DNA of 64,000 nucleotides from Clostridium ragsdalei P11 (GCF_001675165.1 NZ_LROS01000022.1:62001-126000); one strand, 5' to 3'. Shown: positions 29,717 to 38,892, counted from the first letter of the stretch. Numbers and translations are program-made. Notes: generated by a model not told the origin, from the sequence alone.

Positions 29717-30702
29717 CATATTATATGATAATTTTTTAATATTTTTATCATATATTCAGCTCTGTCTTTATAGCTATTACCTAATACACTCCTTTTACCA
29801 CAATCAGCTATTCTTTTTCTCTCCCTAGAATTATTCAAATAATATCTTACAAGAGATAAAGTTTTTTCAGGAGAGGAAGATGCAGCTAACTCTCTACCAG
29901 ATTTAAATAATTGCCTCACTGCAGCTGTATTAGAAGTTAAAAGGAATCCGCCCGATGCCAATATTTCATAAGTCCTTTGTGTGAGCTGATCAGGATAATT
30001 TTGCAATCCCAATACTATTTTAGAAGAACAGTAAACTTTATTTGCATCTTTATAAGGTATATGCCCATGAATCCATTCTTTTGGTATATCACATTTTACA
30101 TAAGATTTTACCTTATCCCAATTGTTTCCCCAAAAATCAATTCTTATATTATTTTTTAACAACGGAACAATAAGTGTCTCCATGGAAATACGTCTATAAT
30201 GATCAGGATAATTCTTTAGTACATTGGGATATGCATTAGCAACTAAAGAAATTGAAGCTTTATAATTTTCATCACATTGAGTATACTTATGAATTTTAGG
30301 AGAAAAGCCAAAATCCATATAAGCTGCTTTAATCCCCATTTTTCTATAAAAATCAACTGTGGAATTGGAGATACTAAATACGAAATCAGGTTGAAGCCTC
30401 TGTATAAGCGGTAGTGAAAAAATAAATGTATATGCAGGATCTTCAATAGACCAATAGACATGAGGCAGTTTTGCAGTTTTTACACATTGTCTCATGATAA
30501 GTTGATTCTTAATACGCTGTTCAGTTCCCCAACCAATGCTCATGGATAAATCCGGCTTAAACTTTAATATTTCATTTTTAACATTTTCCTCACTAAATGG
30601 CTCTACAATTTCAACTTCATGCCCTGCTTCAATAAGGCCCTCAGGCAAAGTATACCGCCATATATTACCACCTAAAAAAAAATTATACGCATTAAAACAC
30701 AT
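29716..30702 (-). CDS. CgeB-family glycosyltransferase (paralogue 2), N-terminus shifted at a T9 run
   Basis: A 328-aa protein homologous to both neighbours throughout (YWSIEDPAYTFIFSLPLIQRLQPDFVFSI, GHIPYKDANKVYCSSKIVLGLQNY, TQRTYEILASGGFLLTSNT). The annotated frame starts MCFNAYNFFLGGNIW from an ATG touching the ribosome site. The ATG at 30692, well spaced from AAAGGAGG, encodes MRIIFF, matching the paralogue starts MRILFL and MKVLFF. That frame meets a stop right after a run of nine T (30674-30682); ten T would restore MRIIFFLGGNIW. So the gene is either phase-variable or slipping, or the run length is an error. Confidence 0.8.
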   Translation of the reverse strand: MCFNAYNFFLGGNIWRYTLPEGLIEAGHEVEIVEPFSEENVKNEILKFKPDLSMSIGWGTEQRIKNQLIMRQCVKTAKLPHVYWSIEDPAYTFIFSLPLIQRLQPDFVFSISNSTVDFYRKMGIKAAYMDFGFSPKIHKYTQCDENYKASISLVANAYPNVLKNYPDHYRRISMETLIVPLLKNNIRIDFWGNNWDKVKSYVKCDIPKEWIHGHIPYKDANKVYCSSKIVLGLQNYPDQLTQRTYEILASGGFLLTSNTAAVRQLFKSGRELAASSSPEKTLSLVRYYLNNSRERKRIADCGKRSVLGNSYKDRAEYMIKILKNYHII

Positions 30703-30716
30703 CCTCCTTTAAAAAT

Positions 30717-31703
30717 CTATTTAATATTTATAGGCAATATTTTTTGTTCTTTTAAAACTTTAATAATATATTCAGCTTTATATTTGTAGCTGCAGCATTC
30801 CACTGCCTTTCTGCCATTTTTACGTATTTTTTCCCGCTCTTTCGGATGAGATAAATAGTAGTCCACTAGCTTTAAAGTTTCTTCTTCTGAGGAAGATATA
30901 ACTAAATCTCTACCATTTTTAAATAATTGTTTCACCACCTGCGTATCATTAGTAAGTAAAAATCCTTCTGAAGCTAAAATTTCATACGTTCTCTGTGTAA
31001 GCTGTCTATTCTGAAGTCCTATTACTATATCTGCAGAGCTATAAACTTTATTGGCTTCAGTATAAGGTAAATATCCATGAATCCATTCCTTTGGTATATC
31101 AAAGTTGACAATAGAATTCATTTTATCCCAATATCTACCCCAAAAGTCAATACGCATATTATTTTTTAAAATTGGATTTACAAGAACTTTAAGAGAAGCA
31201 TTTCTGCAGCAGTCCGGGTGAGCTTCAATATATTTATCATAGCCATTTGCAACAACTGCAATAGATACTTTGTATTTATCACAGCTATCTACAGGATGAT
31301 GAACACTTTCGTGATATCCAAAACCCAAGTGTGCTGCTTTAATTCCTAATTTTTTGAAATAATCTACTTTTTCCTTACATATAGTAAAAACAAAGTCTGG
31401 TAATATTTTTTGTATCAACGGCAATGAAAAACAGGCCGTATATGCTGGATCTTCCGTAGACCAATATATTAGAGGTATTTTTGATAGTTTAACATATTTT
31501 CTTATCCATTTAAGTTTCTCATTTGTATTTTCAGAAGTCCAGGACATTGTGACAATTAAATTAGGTTTAAACTTAGAAATCATTTCTGGTATGTTTTTTT
31601 CTGTTAGGGTGCCGGATACTTTTACTTCATGTCCAAGATCCCTAAATCCGTTAGGAAGCCCATATATCCACATAGGATGGCTTTCTAAAAAAAGTATACG
31701 CAT
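30717..31703 (-). CDS. CgeB-family glycosyltransferase (paralogue 3)
   Basis: A 328-aa paralogue starting MRILFLESHPMWIYGLPNGFRDLGHEVKV, very close to paralogue 1, with the same two-half layout and the HGYLPYTEANKVYSSADIVIGLQN and LTQRTYEILASEGFLLTND segments. An in-frame extension to an ATG at 31793 has no ribosome site and no counterpart in the paralogues; the ATG at 31703 has AGAGGG seven bases upstream and is preferred. It is 15 bp before paralogue 2 in one unit. A role in spore-surface glycosylation is inferred. Confidence 0.85.
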   Translation of the reverse strand: MRILFLESHPMWIYGLPNGFRDLGHEVKVSGTLTEKNIPEMISKFKPNLIVTMSWTSENTNEKLKWIRKYVKLSKIPLIYWSTEDPAYTACFSLPLIQKILPDFVFTICKEKVDYFKKLGIKAAHLGFGYHESVHHPVDSCDKYKVSIAVVANGYDKYIEAHPDCCRNASLKVLVNPILKNNMRIDFWGRYWDKMNSIVNFDIPKEWIHGYLPYTEANKVYSSADIVIGLQNRQLTQRTYEILASEGFLLTNDTQVVKQLFKNGRDLVISSSEEETLKLVDYYLSHPKEREKIRKNGRKAVECCSYKYKAEYIIKVLKEQKILPINIK

Positions 31704-31843
31704 ATTAAAGCCCTCTTTTATACTGGAATTCTCTAATAGTATATGCTTCCAATCACCATCTGCTATAAGTACCATAATACCTTTTTCATACATACTATAA
31801 TACTAATCATATTAATTTTTCTATTGTAAGGAGGGTAAATAAA

Positions 31844-32242
31844 ATGGCTAAAATTTTAACAAGATATGACATACTAGTTAAAAGCGAAAAGAATCAAATG
31901 AATTTAGATTTTATATTAAACAGTACTGATAAAAAAGTCATTTGCGGCACAGTATGGAATGATGATTTAAAAAATCCCGAAAGAGTACCTGAAGCATTAG
32001 TTCAAGTATTTAGGGCAGGAAAAAATTATGAAAAAGATCCCCTTGATATAAAACTTATAGGGTATGTTATAACTGATGCCAGCGGTCAATTTTTAGTTGG
32101 GCCTTTTGAGACAGGAACAATGATAATTTTTAAAATATTTAAATTCTGGGGAAACAAAAATGATTCTAGTGAATATTGTGAAGCATCCTTTCAAATAAGT
32201 GGTGAACATATAGAAAAAAACAGTGGTGAAGAACAACTATAG
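31844..32242 (+). CDS. Small beta-sandwich (carboxypeptidase-regulatory-like) protein
   Basis: A 132-aa protein with no signal peptide. The segment ICGTVWNDDLKNPERVPEALVQVFRAGKNY followed by LIGYVITDASGQFLVGPFETG follows the pattern of carboxypeptidase-regulatory/CnaB-like beta sandwiches (GTV, A-V-V, T-D-x-G-x-F). It has a strong AGGAGGG site and is divergent from the CgeB operon. A structural or coat-associated role beside the glycosyltransferases is a guess; no characterised relative is recognised. Confidence 0.6.
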   Translation: MAKILTRYDILVKSEKNQMNLDFILNSTDKKVICGTVWNDDLKNPERVPEALVQVFRAGKNYEKDPLDIKLIGYVITDASGQFLVGPFETGTMIIFKIFKFWGNKNDSSEYCEASFQISGEHIEKNSGEEQL

Positions 32243-32265
32243 TTCACTAGTACTTTTCCCAATTA

Positions 32266-32340
32266 CATTTAAAAACTTAGACCTTTTGAACTATTTTAAA
32301 TATGAGTTTTCAAAAGGTCTTAATTTCTAATTAGTACTGA
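32266..32340. repeat. Small member of the intergenic hairpin family
   Basis: Arms TTAGACCTTTTGAA / TTCAAAAGGTCTTAA enclose an 18-nt loop that aligns without gaps to the loop of the 39-kb copy (12 of 18 identical, ending GAGTT). It lies just after the stop of the 132-aa gene and may also act as its terminator. Confidence 0.65.
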
Positions 32341-32359
32341 ACAAATTCATTAAATAATA

Positions 32360-32959
32360 TTAAAAGGCAGTATTCATTATCTTTTTATAAGTGTACATTG
32401 GCCTTTGTTTTCGTGCCAATACATCTGAATATGATACAGATGCTTGCAAAATTTCATAAATAGTTAATTCTTTTCCGCTGTCAATACTCTTTATTATATT
32501 TTCCGCCATATAACATCCAAGTTGGTTTTCCAAATCTGCAAAATATGCTAGTGCCTTTTCGTCCTTTATGCCGAGACTTTTCCCATGATTTATATAAGCT
32601 TTTACATCTCTCATTCTCAGTTCATATTGACATTTCATTCCTTCTTCAGTTCTTAATAATTCACTTATCTTTTCACACTCTATATCATCCAATATCTTGC
32701 TATTCCAGAAATCATCATCTTTATTTATATCAGCCAGAATAGTAGTTCCATCTAAAATTGCCTTAGCTTGTTCTTCATTTTTACTTATAATAATTTTCAA
32801 TAAGTTTTTCGCTCTATAGCCATTCCACTGTAATATTCCTATACTTGATGAAGTACCATCATTTCTGTTTATAGTATCATAGTACCCTTCATTATAGGTT
32901 ATTATTTCACTAACTTGAATTATAAAATTATCCGATTCAGTAATACCCACTTTATCCAT
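32360..32959 (-). CDS. Lysozyme-like-fold hypothetical protein
   Basis: A 199-aa protein without signal peptide. The region ITYNEGYYDTINRNDGTSSSIGILQWNGYRAKNLLKIII resembles lysozyme/chitosanase-like folds, in which an early Glu (here in YNEG) is catalytic and a G-I-L-Q-W motif follows. The C-terminal half is helical. I start at the ATG at 32959, which has AGGTG six bases upstream, rather than at the GTG at 32968. A role in spore or cell-wall glycan turnover is possible from context, not shown. Confidence 0.5.
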   Translation of the reverse strand: MDKVGITESDNFIIQVSEIITYNEGYYDTINRNDGTSSSIGILQWNGYRAKNLLKIIISKNEEQAKAILDGTTILADINKDDDFWNSKILDDIECEKISELLRTEEGMKCQYELRMRDVKAYINHGKSLGIKDEKALAYFADLENQLGCYMAENIIKSIDSGKELTIYEILQASVSYSDVLARKQRPMYTYKKIMNTAF

Positions 32960-33051
32960 ATCATTCACCTATTCACTAAATAGCCTCAAATTTAGCTCAC
33001 ATTATAAGATATGTTTTAAAGTATCCGCATGTTAAAAAGTTTCTAATTTTA

Positions 33052-33939
33052 TCAATTATCCGCACCTGTAGTAGCTATAACCACTGCAGCTACTATAAGT
33101 ATCCCACCTATAAAAAAGCCAAATGTAAGCTGCTCGTGTAGGTAGAGCCATCCAAAAATTGAACCCGTAACAGGCTGAAAAAATAAAAATAGCGATCCAA
33201 TTCCTGCATCCATAAGCTCAATACCTTTATTCCACAAAAAAAATGCTCCTGCTGTAGATACAACTCCAAGATAAATAACCCCAAGTATAAGATTTCTGTT
33301 ATTTAGTATTAATGCAAAGTTATTATGCTGCATAAGCATAAATGGAGTGGTAAATATTAAAGCAAATAACATTGCATATGTAGTTATAATCAGTGAATCA
33401 AATCGCTTAGATGCTATTTTTACATAAACAGACAATAACGCCCAGGTCACAGCAGCTCCAACAAGAATTATATTTCCTAAAAGATGTTTCATAAACATGG
33501 AATCCAATCCAATAACTATGATGACACCAAAAGTAGCAAGTATAAGAGAAATTATTTTTTTCTTTGTAAATAACTCCTTAAGTATGAATCTGGCAAATAT
33601 AATCACAAATACAGGTGTAGACGCTGTAATTAATGATCCCATATGGGCATCTGATAATTTTGTGCCCATAAACTGGAGGCATATAGAAATAAAATATCCT
33701 ATAAAACCTATCCATGCAATGAGAAGCCAGTCCTTCTTTTTTATAACTACCTTACATCCTTTTTTATAATCAAAAAACATAAGTATTAAAAATAGAACTA
33801 CAAAAGCAATTGCATATCTAATCCACACAAGTGTAATTGGAGAAATAAACTTCAGTATATATTTACTAACTACATACATTCCACCCCATATACAAGCTGC
33901 TAAAAATAAGCATATTGATCCAATCAATCTTTTTTTCAT
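33052..33939 (-). CDS. EamA/DMT-family transporter
   Basis: A 295-aa protein with ten hydrophobic helices in two EamA repeats (IWGGMYVVSKYILKFISPITLVWIRY at the N-terminus; VTWALLSVYVKIASKRFDSLI starting the second half). Family members export amino acids or other metabolites. The in-frame ATG at 33954 is the ribosome site itself; ATG at 33939 with GGAGG eight bases upstream is the real start. It is monocistronic, and the substrate is unknown. Confidence 0.87.
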   Translation of the reverse strand: MKKRLIGSICLFLAACIWGGMYVVSKYILKFISPITLVWIRYAIAFVVLFLILMFFDYKKGCKVVIKKKDWLLIAWIGFIGYFISICLQFMGTKLSDAHMGSLITASTPVFVIIFARFILKELFTKKKIISLILATFGVIIVIGLDSMFMKHLLGNIILVGAAVTWALLSVYVKIASKRFDSLIITTYAMLFALIFTTPFMLMQHNNFALILNNRNLILGVIYLGVVSTAGAFFLWNKGIELMDAGIGSLFLFFQPVTGSIFGWLYLHEQLTFGFFIGGILIVAAVVIATTGADN

Positions 33940-34285
33940 TATTAATACCTCCATCTTCTTACATTTATATAAGTTGACATCTAAGAGAAGGTATTTTAAT
34001 CAAACAATTAACCTTCATCTTAGATTATAGAGATACAACTGGTTGATCGTTTTCAAATAAATCTGAAAAATACATATATATTTTTTCCACCTTTCATAAT
34101 ATCATGATGTAAATAAACTAAACATCCATAAGTTTATCACTAGAACTTATTTGCTATATATTTATATTTTAGTATATCACAGCAAAATTTAATATACTAT
34201 TCTATTTAATCTACTCTATATATCTATAAACTTCTTAAAATTTTTAGCTAAAGTTATATGTTAATTTTTAAAAAATTTAGGCATA

Positions 34286-34440
34286 GCAAGAGACCCCTAA
34301 CATCAATCAGAGGCCTTATATACGTTTGGATTATCGGATGGGCGGTGTATCCATCATCTCAGGTACTCTTTCGAGTGTGTCGGGAACCATTTCCGACCTC
34401 AATAATCCTATAATTATCATATTCGCTTGTTATAAATATA
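34286..34440. ncRNA. Structured RNA candidate with four-way-junction fold
   Basis: A stem GGATTAT / ATAATCC (34331-34337 with 34406-34412 region) encloses three hairpins: GATGG/CCATC, ACTC/GAGT and GTCGG/CCGAC. A fourth hairpin, AGACCCCT / AGAGGCCT, lies outside at 34290-34316. It is far more GC-rich than the surrounding AT-rich DNA and contains no ORF. On the minus strand the small hairpin has a GAAA tetraloop; on the plus strand the loops GCGGTGTAT and GAACCATTT share complementary GGT/ACC. The layout recalls the raiA-motif RNAs of Firmicutes, but that is memory, not a model match. Strand is undecided. Confidence 0.5.
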
Positions 34441-34482
34441 ATACATTCTTTACTCATTAATGAATGCCATTAAGCATTCATT

Positions 34483-34569
34483 TGGTGCGGATAACAGGAC
34501 TTGAACCTGCATGAAGTTTCCCTCACTAGAACCTGAATCTAGCGCGTCTGCCAGTTCCGCCATATCCGC
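34483..34569 (-). tRNA. tRNA-Leu(CAG)
   Basis: An 87-nt gene read on the minus strand. The acceptor GCGGATA pairs with TATCCGC, followed by discriminator A and an encoded CCA. The D arm has GGCGGAACTGGCAGACGC, the anticodon stem-loop GCTAGATTCAGGTTCTAG has anticodon CAG, there is a long variable arm (TGAGGGAAACTTCA) as expected for class II leucine tRNA, and the T arm is CAGGTTCAAGTCCTG. Confidence 0.97.
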
Positions 34570-34624
34570 ACGATTACACAGTTAGCACAACTTTTCTTTA
34601 AAAGTGCTCACTTATTCCTTTAAC

Positions 34625-34653
34625 AGTATATCACAGCAAAGCCCGGAAAACAA
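34625..34653 (-). promoter_or_regulatory. Promoter for tRNA-Leu
   Basis: On the minus strand: -35 TTGTTT (34648-34653), a 17-bp spacer and -10 TATACT (34625-34630), about 56 bp before the mature tRNA 5' end. The leader contains AGCAC/GTGCT complementary segments. Confidence 0.6.
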
Positions 34654-34745
34654 GCATAACTGTTTTACACTCCATTTTATATATAAACCGTTTTTAACTG
34701 AACATTTTAAGTTATTCAATAAACTTCTCAAATATTAAATAACAT

Positions 34746-35972
34746 TTAATTACTAAATTCTTGTTTTGTATTAGGTTTTCCTTTACTTTGAGGTTTTATA
34801 AATTTAAAAACTATTATACCAAATATTGCAGATAAAATTGAAGCCATTATTATACTAATTTTTGCTATAGATAATATAGTCTCATCTGAAAAAGATAAAG
34901 ATGAAACAAATAATGACATCGTAAATCCAATACCAGCAAGCACACTTGCACCGTACAAATGTATTTTTGTTACTTGATAAGGAAGCTTAGCAATTTTAAA
35001 TTTTAATAACAAATATGAAACCCCGAATATACCTAGTTGTTTCCCTAAAAAAAGTCCAAATATAATTCCTAAACTAACAGGCGTTGATACAAGCGTTGAA
35101 AAATCATTAATATTAATAACTACACCTGAATTTGCTAAAGCAAATATGGGCATAATTACAAAGGAAGACCATGGCAATAGTGCATGTTCTAGTTTATATA
35201 ACATTGATTTTTTGAATTCTTCTCTATCTTTTCCTGTTGGTATTGTCATTCCAAGCAGTACACCTGCAATTGTTGAATGCACACCAGATTTAAGCAGACT
35301 AATCCATAATATAGTTCCCAACATAATAAAAACGGAAACAAATCTTACCTTAAATCTATTTACTAGTACAAGAACTATAAGAATGATCATACCTATAAAA
35401 AGATATGTCCATGATATTCTACTGGTATAAAATATTGCAATTACAAGAATAGCTCCTAAATCATCAACTATAGCTAAAGCCGTAAGAAAAATTATAATTC
35501 CTTTCGATGCTTTTTTGCCTACCAAAGAAAGTACTCCTAAAGTAAATGCAATATCTGTAGCCATTGGAATTCCCCATCCTGTACTAGTTGGTTCTTTATA
35601 ATTAAATAATACGTAAATAATTGCAGGTACAATCATACCTCCTATAGCAGCACCAACAGGAAGTATAGTTTTCTTTAAAGATTTAAGTTCTCCAATTACC
35701 AACTCTCTTTTAATCTCCATACCAATTACAAAAAAGAATATAGCCATTAACCCATCATTAATCCAGTGAAGAACTGACATTGATAAGGATATATCTTTAT
35801 ATCCAATAGTTATATAGGTATGCAGTATATGACTATATATTGCATTAACTTTAGAATTAGTAATTATTATTGCAATGATGGCAAAAATTAATAGTATTAC
35901 ACCGCTAGCAGACTCACTCTGCAAAAAATATAAAAGTGGAGTTATAATCTTGTTATGAATTTTACTTTTCAT
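34746..35972 (-). CDS. nhaA: Na+/H+ antiporter NhaA
   Basis: A 408-aa membrane protein with about 12 helices. It shows NhaA signatures: VLHWINDGLMAIFFFVIGMEIKRELVIGEL, GWGIPMATDIAFTLGVLSLVG, and ALAIVDDLGAILVIAIFYT with the paired Asp of the ion-binding site. It exchanges internal Na+ for protons and supports pH and salt homeostasis. It is monocistronic on the minus strand, upstream of the tRNA-Leu gene. Confidence 0.95.
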   Translation of the reverse strand: MKSKIHNKIITPLLYFLQSESASGVILLIFAIIAIIITNSKVNAIYSHILHTYITIGYKDISLSMSVLHWINDGLMAIFFFVIGMEIKRELVIGELKSLKKTILPVGAAIGGMIVPAIIYVLFNYKEPTSTGWGIPMATDIAFTLGVLSLVGKKASKGIIIFLTALAIVDDLGAILVIAIFYTSRISWTYLFIGMIILIVLVLVNRFKVRFVSVFIMLGTILWISLLKSGVHSTIAGVLLGMTIPTGKDREEFKKSMLYKLEHALLPWSSFVIMPIFALANSGVVININDFSTLVSTPVSLGIIFGLFLGKQLGIFGVSYLLLKFKIAKLPYQVTKIHLYGASVLAGIGFTMSLFVSSLSFSDETILSIAKISIIMASILSAIFGIIVFKFIKPQSKGKPNTKQEFSN

Positions 35973-36088
35973 ATCTACTCTTCCCTTATTTATTTCATAT
36001 ATTAAACTCTCCTTTTATTAGTTATATCCTAAAAGTTAAAAAACATATTACAAATCATTTAATAAATTTTTACAAAAAACTTATGATT

Positions 36089-37246
36089 TTATTTTGATAC
36101 TGACGAATTGGAATATAAATTAAATACTATGCTGCCACCTGAAGTATAACTTTGTATGTATATAGGATATTTAAAATCATTTCTAAATTTATAATCTATG
36201 TTTCCGTAATCTACCGTAGCATCCATTCCTTCAGGAACATAATGAACAGGCATAGTATGGTGAGTCCTTTCCGTAGATGTAAGTCCTGCTTTAGCAACTG
36301 CATTATAAAGCGTCGTAGATACCTGGCATATTCCCCCGCCAAGTCCTGACTCCACTTTATCTCCAATAATAACAGGAGCTGCCTCATATCCTTTGGCTGC
36401 AGTTCTCTGACCTACAACATCATTGAAACTAAAAGTATCTCCTGGCATTACTACATGTCCATTTATGCTGCTAGTAGCAAGTGATATGTTATTTGCTCTT
36501 TCGCCAGAAGATATGCCGCCATAGGCTGTACTAAAACTAGATATTAATGTGTCCACAGGTTTAAGGTCATCTTCCTTTATTTTAGCTTTAGTAGTTTTGA
36601 GTACCGCTTTTACAGTTAAATCCTGATCTGAATTATTATCTATTTTAGATTCAATATCTTTTTTCAAAGCTTCTTTATCTACTTTAGCCCCATCTTTCTG
36701 TGGTATTACTGAAAATTTCACTCCTCCCATTTCAAGAGATGCATTCACAGGTTCTGTATCAACTTCACTTGCAATTTTATCTACCATATTATCTATAACT
36801 TTAGTGTCATAAGAAAATTTCAAATTATAGTTTACATTTTTAGGATTCTTTAATAATTCATATTTTTTAAATATATTGCTGCTTTTTCCATAAGAATAGG
36901 CCAACTTTACCGTATCATCCAAGTTATTCGTAAAACTTAAACTAGAATAAGGTAATTCATAACTTTTATTTCCTGCAGTTATAGTAATTTGTTTCTGTTG
37001 AAATTTATTTAAATATCCGCTGCTCATTATACTCTTAGCCTGATCTTTAGTTTTTGCAGAAAGATCCGTATTATTTATAGAAACTCTAGGATAAATTAAG
37101 TTATCCCAGTATTTTATATCATTATAATGATATACTATAAATCCGCAACTTATACTCAAAAAAATAGTTAAGGCAGCTAAACCTAATATTTTTAATGTTC
37201 CGCCTGACTTTCTCTTTGACTTCCTAGTTCTTCTTTTTGCACTCAT
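36089..37246 (-). CDS. VanW-family cell-wall protein with PG-binding domain
   Basis: A 385-aa protein. A Lys/Arg-rich cytoplasmic tail (MSAKRRTRKSKRKSGG) precedes one membrane anchor (LGLAALTIFLSISCGFIVYHY), a PG_binding_4-like region, and the C-terminal VanW domain (VVMPGDTFSFNDVVGQRTAAKGYEAAPVI, GLGGGICQVSTTLYNAV, ERTHHTMPVHYVPEGMDATVDYG). Proteins of this layout act outside the membrane on peptidoglycan; the exact activity is not established. Start ATG at 37246 with GAGGTG, not the in-frame GTG at 37255. Confidence 0.88.
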   Translation of the reverse strand: MSAKRRTRKSKRKSGGTLKILGLAALTIFLSISCGFIVYHYNDIKYWDNLIYPRVSINNTDLSAKTKDQAKSIMSSGYLNKFQQKQITITAGNKSYELPYSSLSFTNNLDDTVKLAYSYGKSSNIFKKYELLKNPKNVNYNLKFSYDTKVIDNMVDKIASEVDTEPVNASLEMGGVKFSVIPQKDGAKVDKEALKKDIESKIDNNSDQDLTVKAVLKTTKAKIKEDDLKPVDTLISSFSTAYGGISSGERANNISLATSSINGHVVMPGDTFSFNDVVGQRTAAKGYEAAPVIIGDKVESGLGGGICQVSTTLYNAVAKAGLTSTERTHHTMPVHYVPEGMDATVDYGNIDYKFRNDFKYPIYIQSYTSGGSIVFNLYSNSSVSK

Positions 37247-37320
37247 AATTATCACCTCTTTATTTTCACATAGTTATTATACTATAGAGTAATAGCTTTT
37301 ATATATAAGAATTATTAATT

Positions 37321-37526
37321 TAATTAATAGTTAATGTGGATTTCTTTCCGTTACACTACAAAAAATCTTTAATTAAATTTTTGAATGCTCGTTTTGCTAA
37401 AGCAAAACATTACTAAACACTGACTTATATAAATTTAAAGATTTTTTGCAACAGCTAAAAATCATCCTTCACTATTAACTTTTCATTATTAATTCTTAAC
37501 TTGCAAAGCTTTGCTTCACAAAGTTT
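37321..37526. repeat. Intergenic repeat, copy A of a second family
   Basis: About 205 bp, nearly identical to 61761-61969: both carry ATAGTTAATGTGGATTT, CCGTTACACTACAAAAAATC, CTCGTTTTGCTAAAGCAAAA and GCTAAAAATCATCCTTCACT in the same order. The inner part forms a hairpin (GTTTTGC TAAA GCAAAAC) and outer arms AAAAAATCTTTAA / TTTAAAGATTTTTT. It occupies much of the 407-bp gap between the VanW gene and cinA. Confidence 0.9.
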
Positions 37527-37653
37527 TTATATTAGGTCAAAATTTTATATGTACGAAAGTTGAGTTAATTATTATTAAATAAGCATAACTTTTATGCTAT
37601 CATAAAAGTATGTTTGTTTTTCAAATATACTTAGATATGGAGGTAGTACATAA

Positions 37654-38892
37654 ATGAAAGCTGAGATATTATGCGTTGGTACAGAGATTTTACTTGGAGA
37701 TATAGTAAATACAAATGCACAATTTATTTCCAAAGGATTAGCTGATCTTGGTATAGAAGTGTATCACCAATCTGTTGTTGGAGATAATCCTCAGAGACTT
37801 TTAGATGAGTTTAAGAAGTCTTTTGAAAGAGCTGACATCATAATTACAACTGGAGGGCTTGGACCTACACAAGATGATCTAACTAAAGAAACTAGTGCTA
37901 AATACTTCAATAAGGAAATGATCTTAGATAAAAGTTCACTTACCCAATTAGAATCTTATTTTAAGAAAATGGGAAAACTAAATTTAGAAGGCAATAATAT
38001 AAAACAAGCTTACTTTCCTGAAGGTGCTTCTATACTTCCTAATCCACATGGTACGGCTCCTGGCTGTTGTATGGAGCAAAACGGGAAAATTTTAATAATA
38101 CTTCCTGGACCTCCAAAAGAGGCAAAGCCTATGTTTCAAAATTATGTAGTACCATTCTTAAAAAAATACAGTAATGGAGTAATAAAATCTAAAACGCTGA
38201 GAGTTTGTGGTATGGGAGAAAGTTCTATGGCTGAAAGTGTATCAGATCTTATAAATAATAGTGTAAACCCCACTGTAGCTCCTTATGCAAAAGAAAATGA
38301 TACAATACTTAGAATTACTACACGGGCAAATACAGAAGAAGAAGCTGTAGAGCTTATAAAACCTGTAGAATCTAAAATTAGAGAAAAACTAGGGATAAAT
38401 ATATATGGTGAAGATGATGACACTATGGAAGATGTTATAGGAAAATTATTGATAAATAAAGGTTTAACTATATCCTCTGCAGAATCATGTACTGGTGGGT
38501 TAATAGCAGCAAGACTTGTAAATTATCCTGGCATATCTGCTGTATTTAAAGAAGGTGCTGTCACTTATAGCAACGAGGCCAAAATGAAAAGACTAGGAGT
38601 AAAAAAGGATACCCTAGACAAATTTAGTGCTGTTAGTTCTGAGACTGCAAAAGAAATGGCAGAAGGTATAGCTAAAACAGCAAATACAGATATAGGCATA
38701 GCTACTACAGGAATTGCAGGTCCTGGCGGTGGTACTTACGAAAAACCTGTAGGTCTAGTATATATAGGACTTTATATAAACGGAGAGACTTATGTTAAGA
38801 AGTGCCAATTCTTTGGAAGCAGAGATGTGGTAAGACAAAGGGCTACTATGACTGCCCTTGATTTGATAAGAAGGCACATTATAAATTTGTAG
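37654..38892 (+). CDS. cinA: CinA-family protein (competence/damage-inducible, NMN deamidase)
   Basis: A 412-aa protein. The N-terminal MoaB-like domain (MKAEILCVGTEILLGDIVNTNAQF, IITTGGLGPTQDDLTKE, LPGPPKEAKPMF) acts as an ADP-ribose or CoA pyrophosphatase in relatives. The C-terminal PncC domain (TISSAESCTGGLIAARLVNYPGIS, GIAGPGGGTYEKPVGLVYIG) deamidates nicotinamide mononucleotide. ATG with GGAGG upstream, followed by a strong hairpin terminator. Confidence 0.95.
   Translation: MKAEILCVGTEILLGDIVNTNAQFISKGLADLGIEVYHQSVVGDNPQRLLDEFKKSFERADIIITTGGLGPTQDDLTKETSAKYFNKEMILDKSSLTQLESYFKKMGKLNLEGNNIKQAYFPEGASILPNPHGTAPGCCMEQNGKILIILPGPPKEAKPMFQNYVVPFLKKYSNGVIKSKTLRVCGMGESSMAESVSDLINNSVNPTVAPYAKENDTILRITTRANTEEEAVELIKPVESKIREKLGINIYGEDDDTMEDVIGKLLINKGLTISSAESCTGGLIAARLVNYPGISAVFKEGAVTYSNEAKMKRLGVKKDTLDKFSAVSSETAKEMAEGIAKTANTDIGIATTGIAGPGGGTYEKPVGLVYIGLYINGETYVKKCQFFGSRDVVRQRATMTALDLIRRHIINL

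Noticed and set aside
31704-31793. 30-aa N-terminal extension of the third CgeB paralogue
   Set aside because: No ribosome site at the upstream ATG and no matching sequence in the two paralogues; the internal ATG has one.
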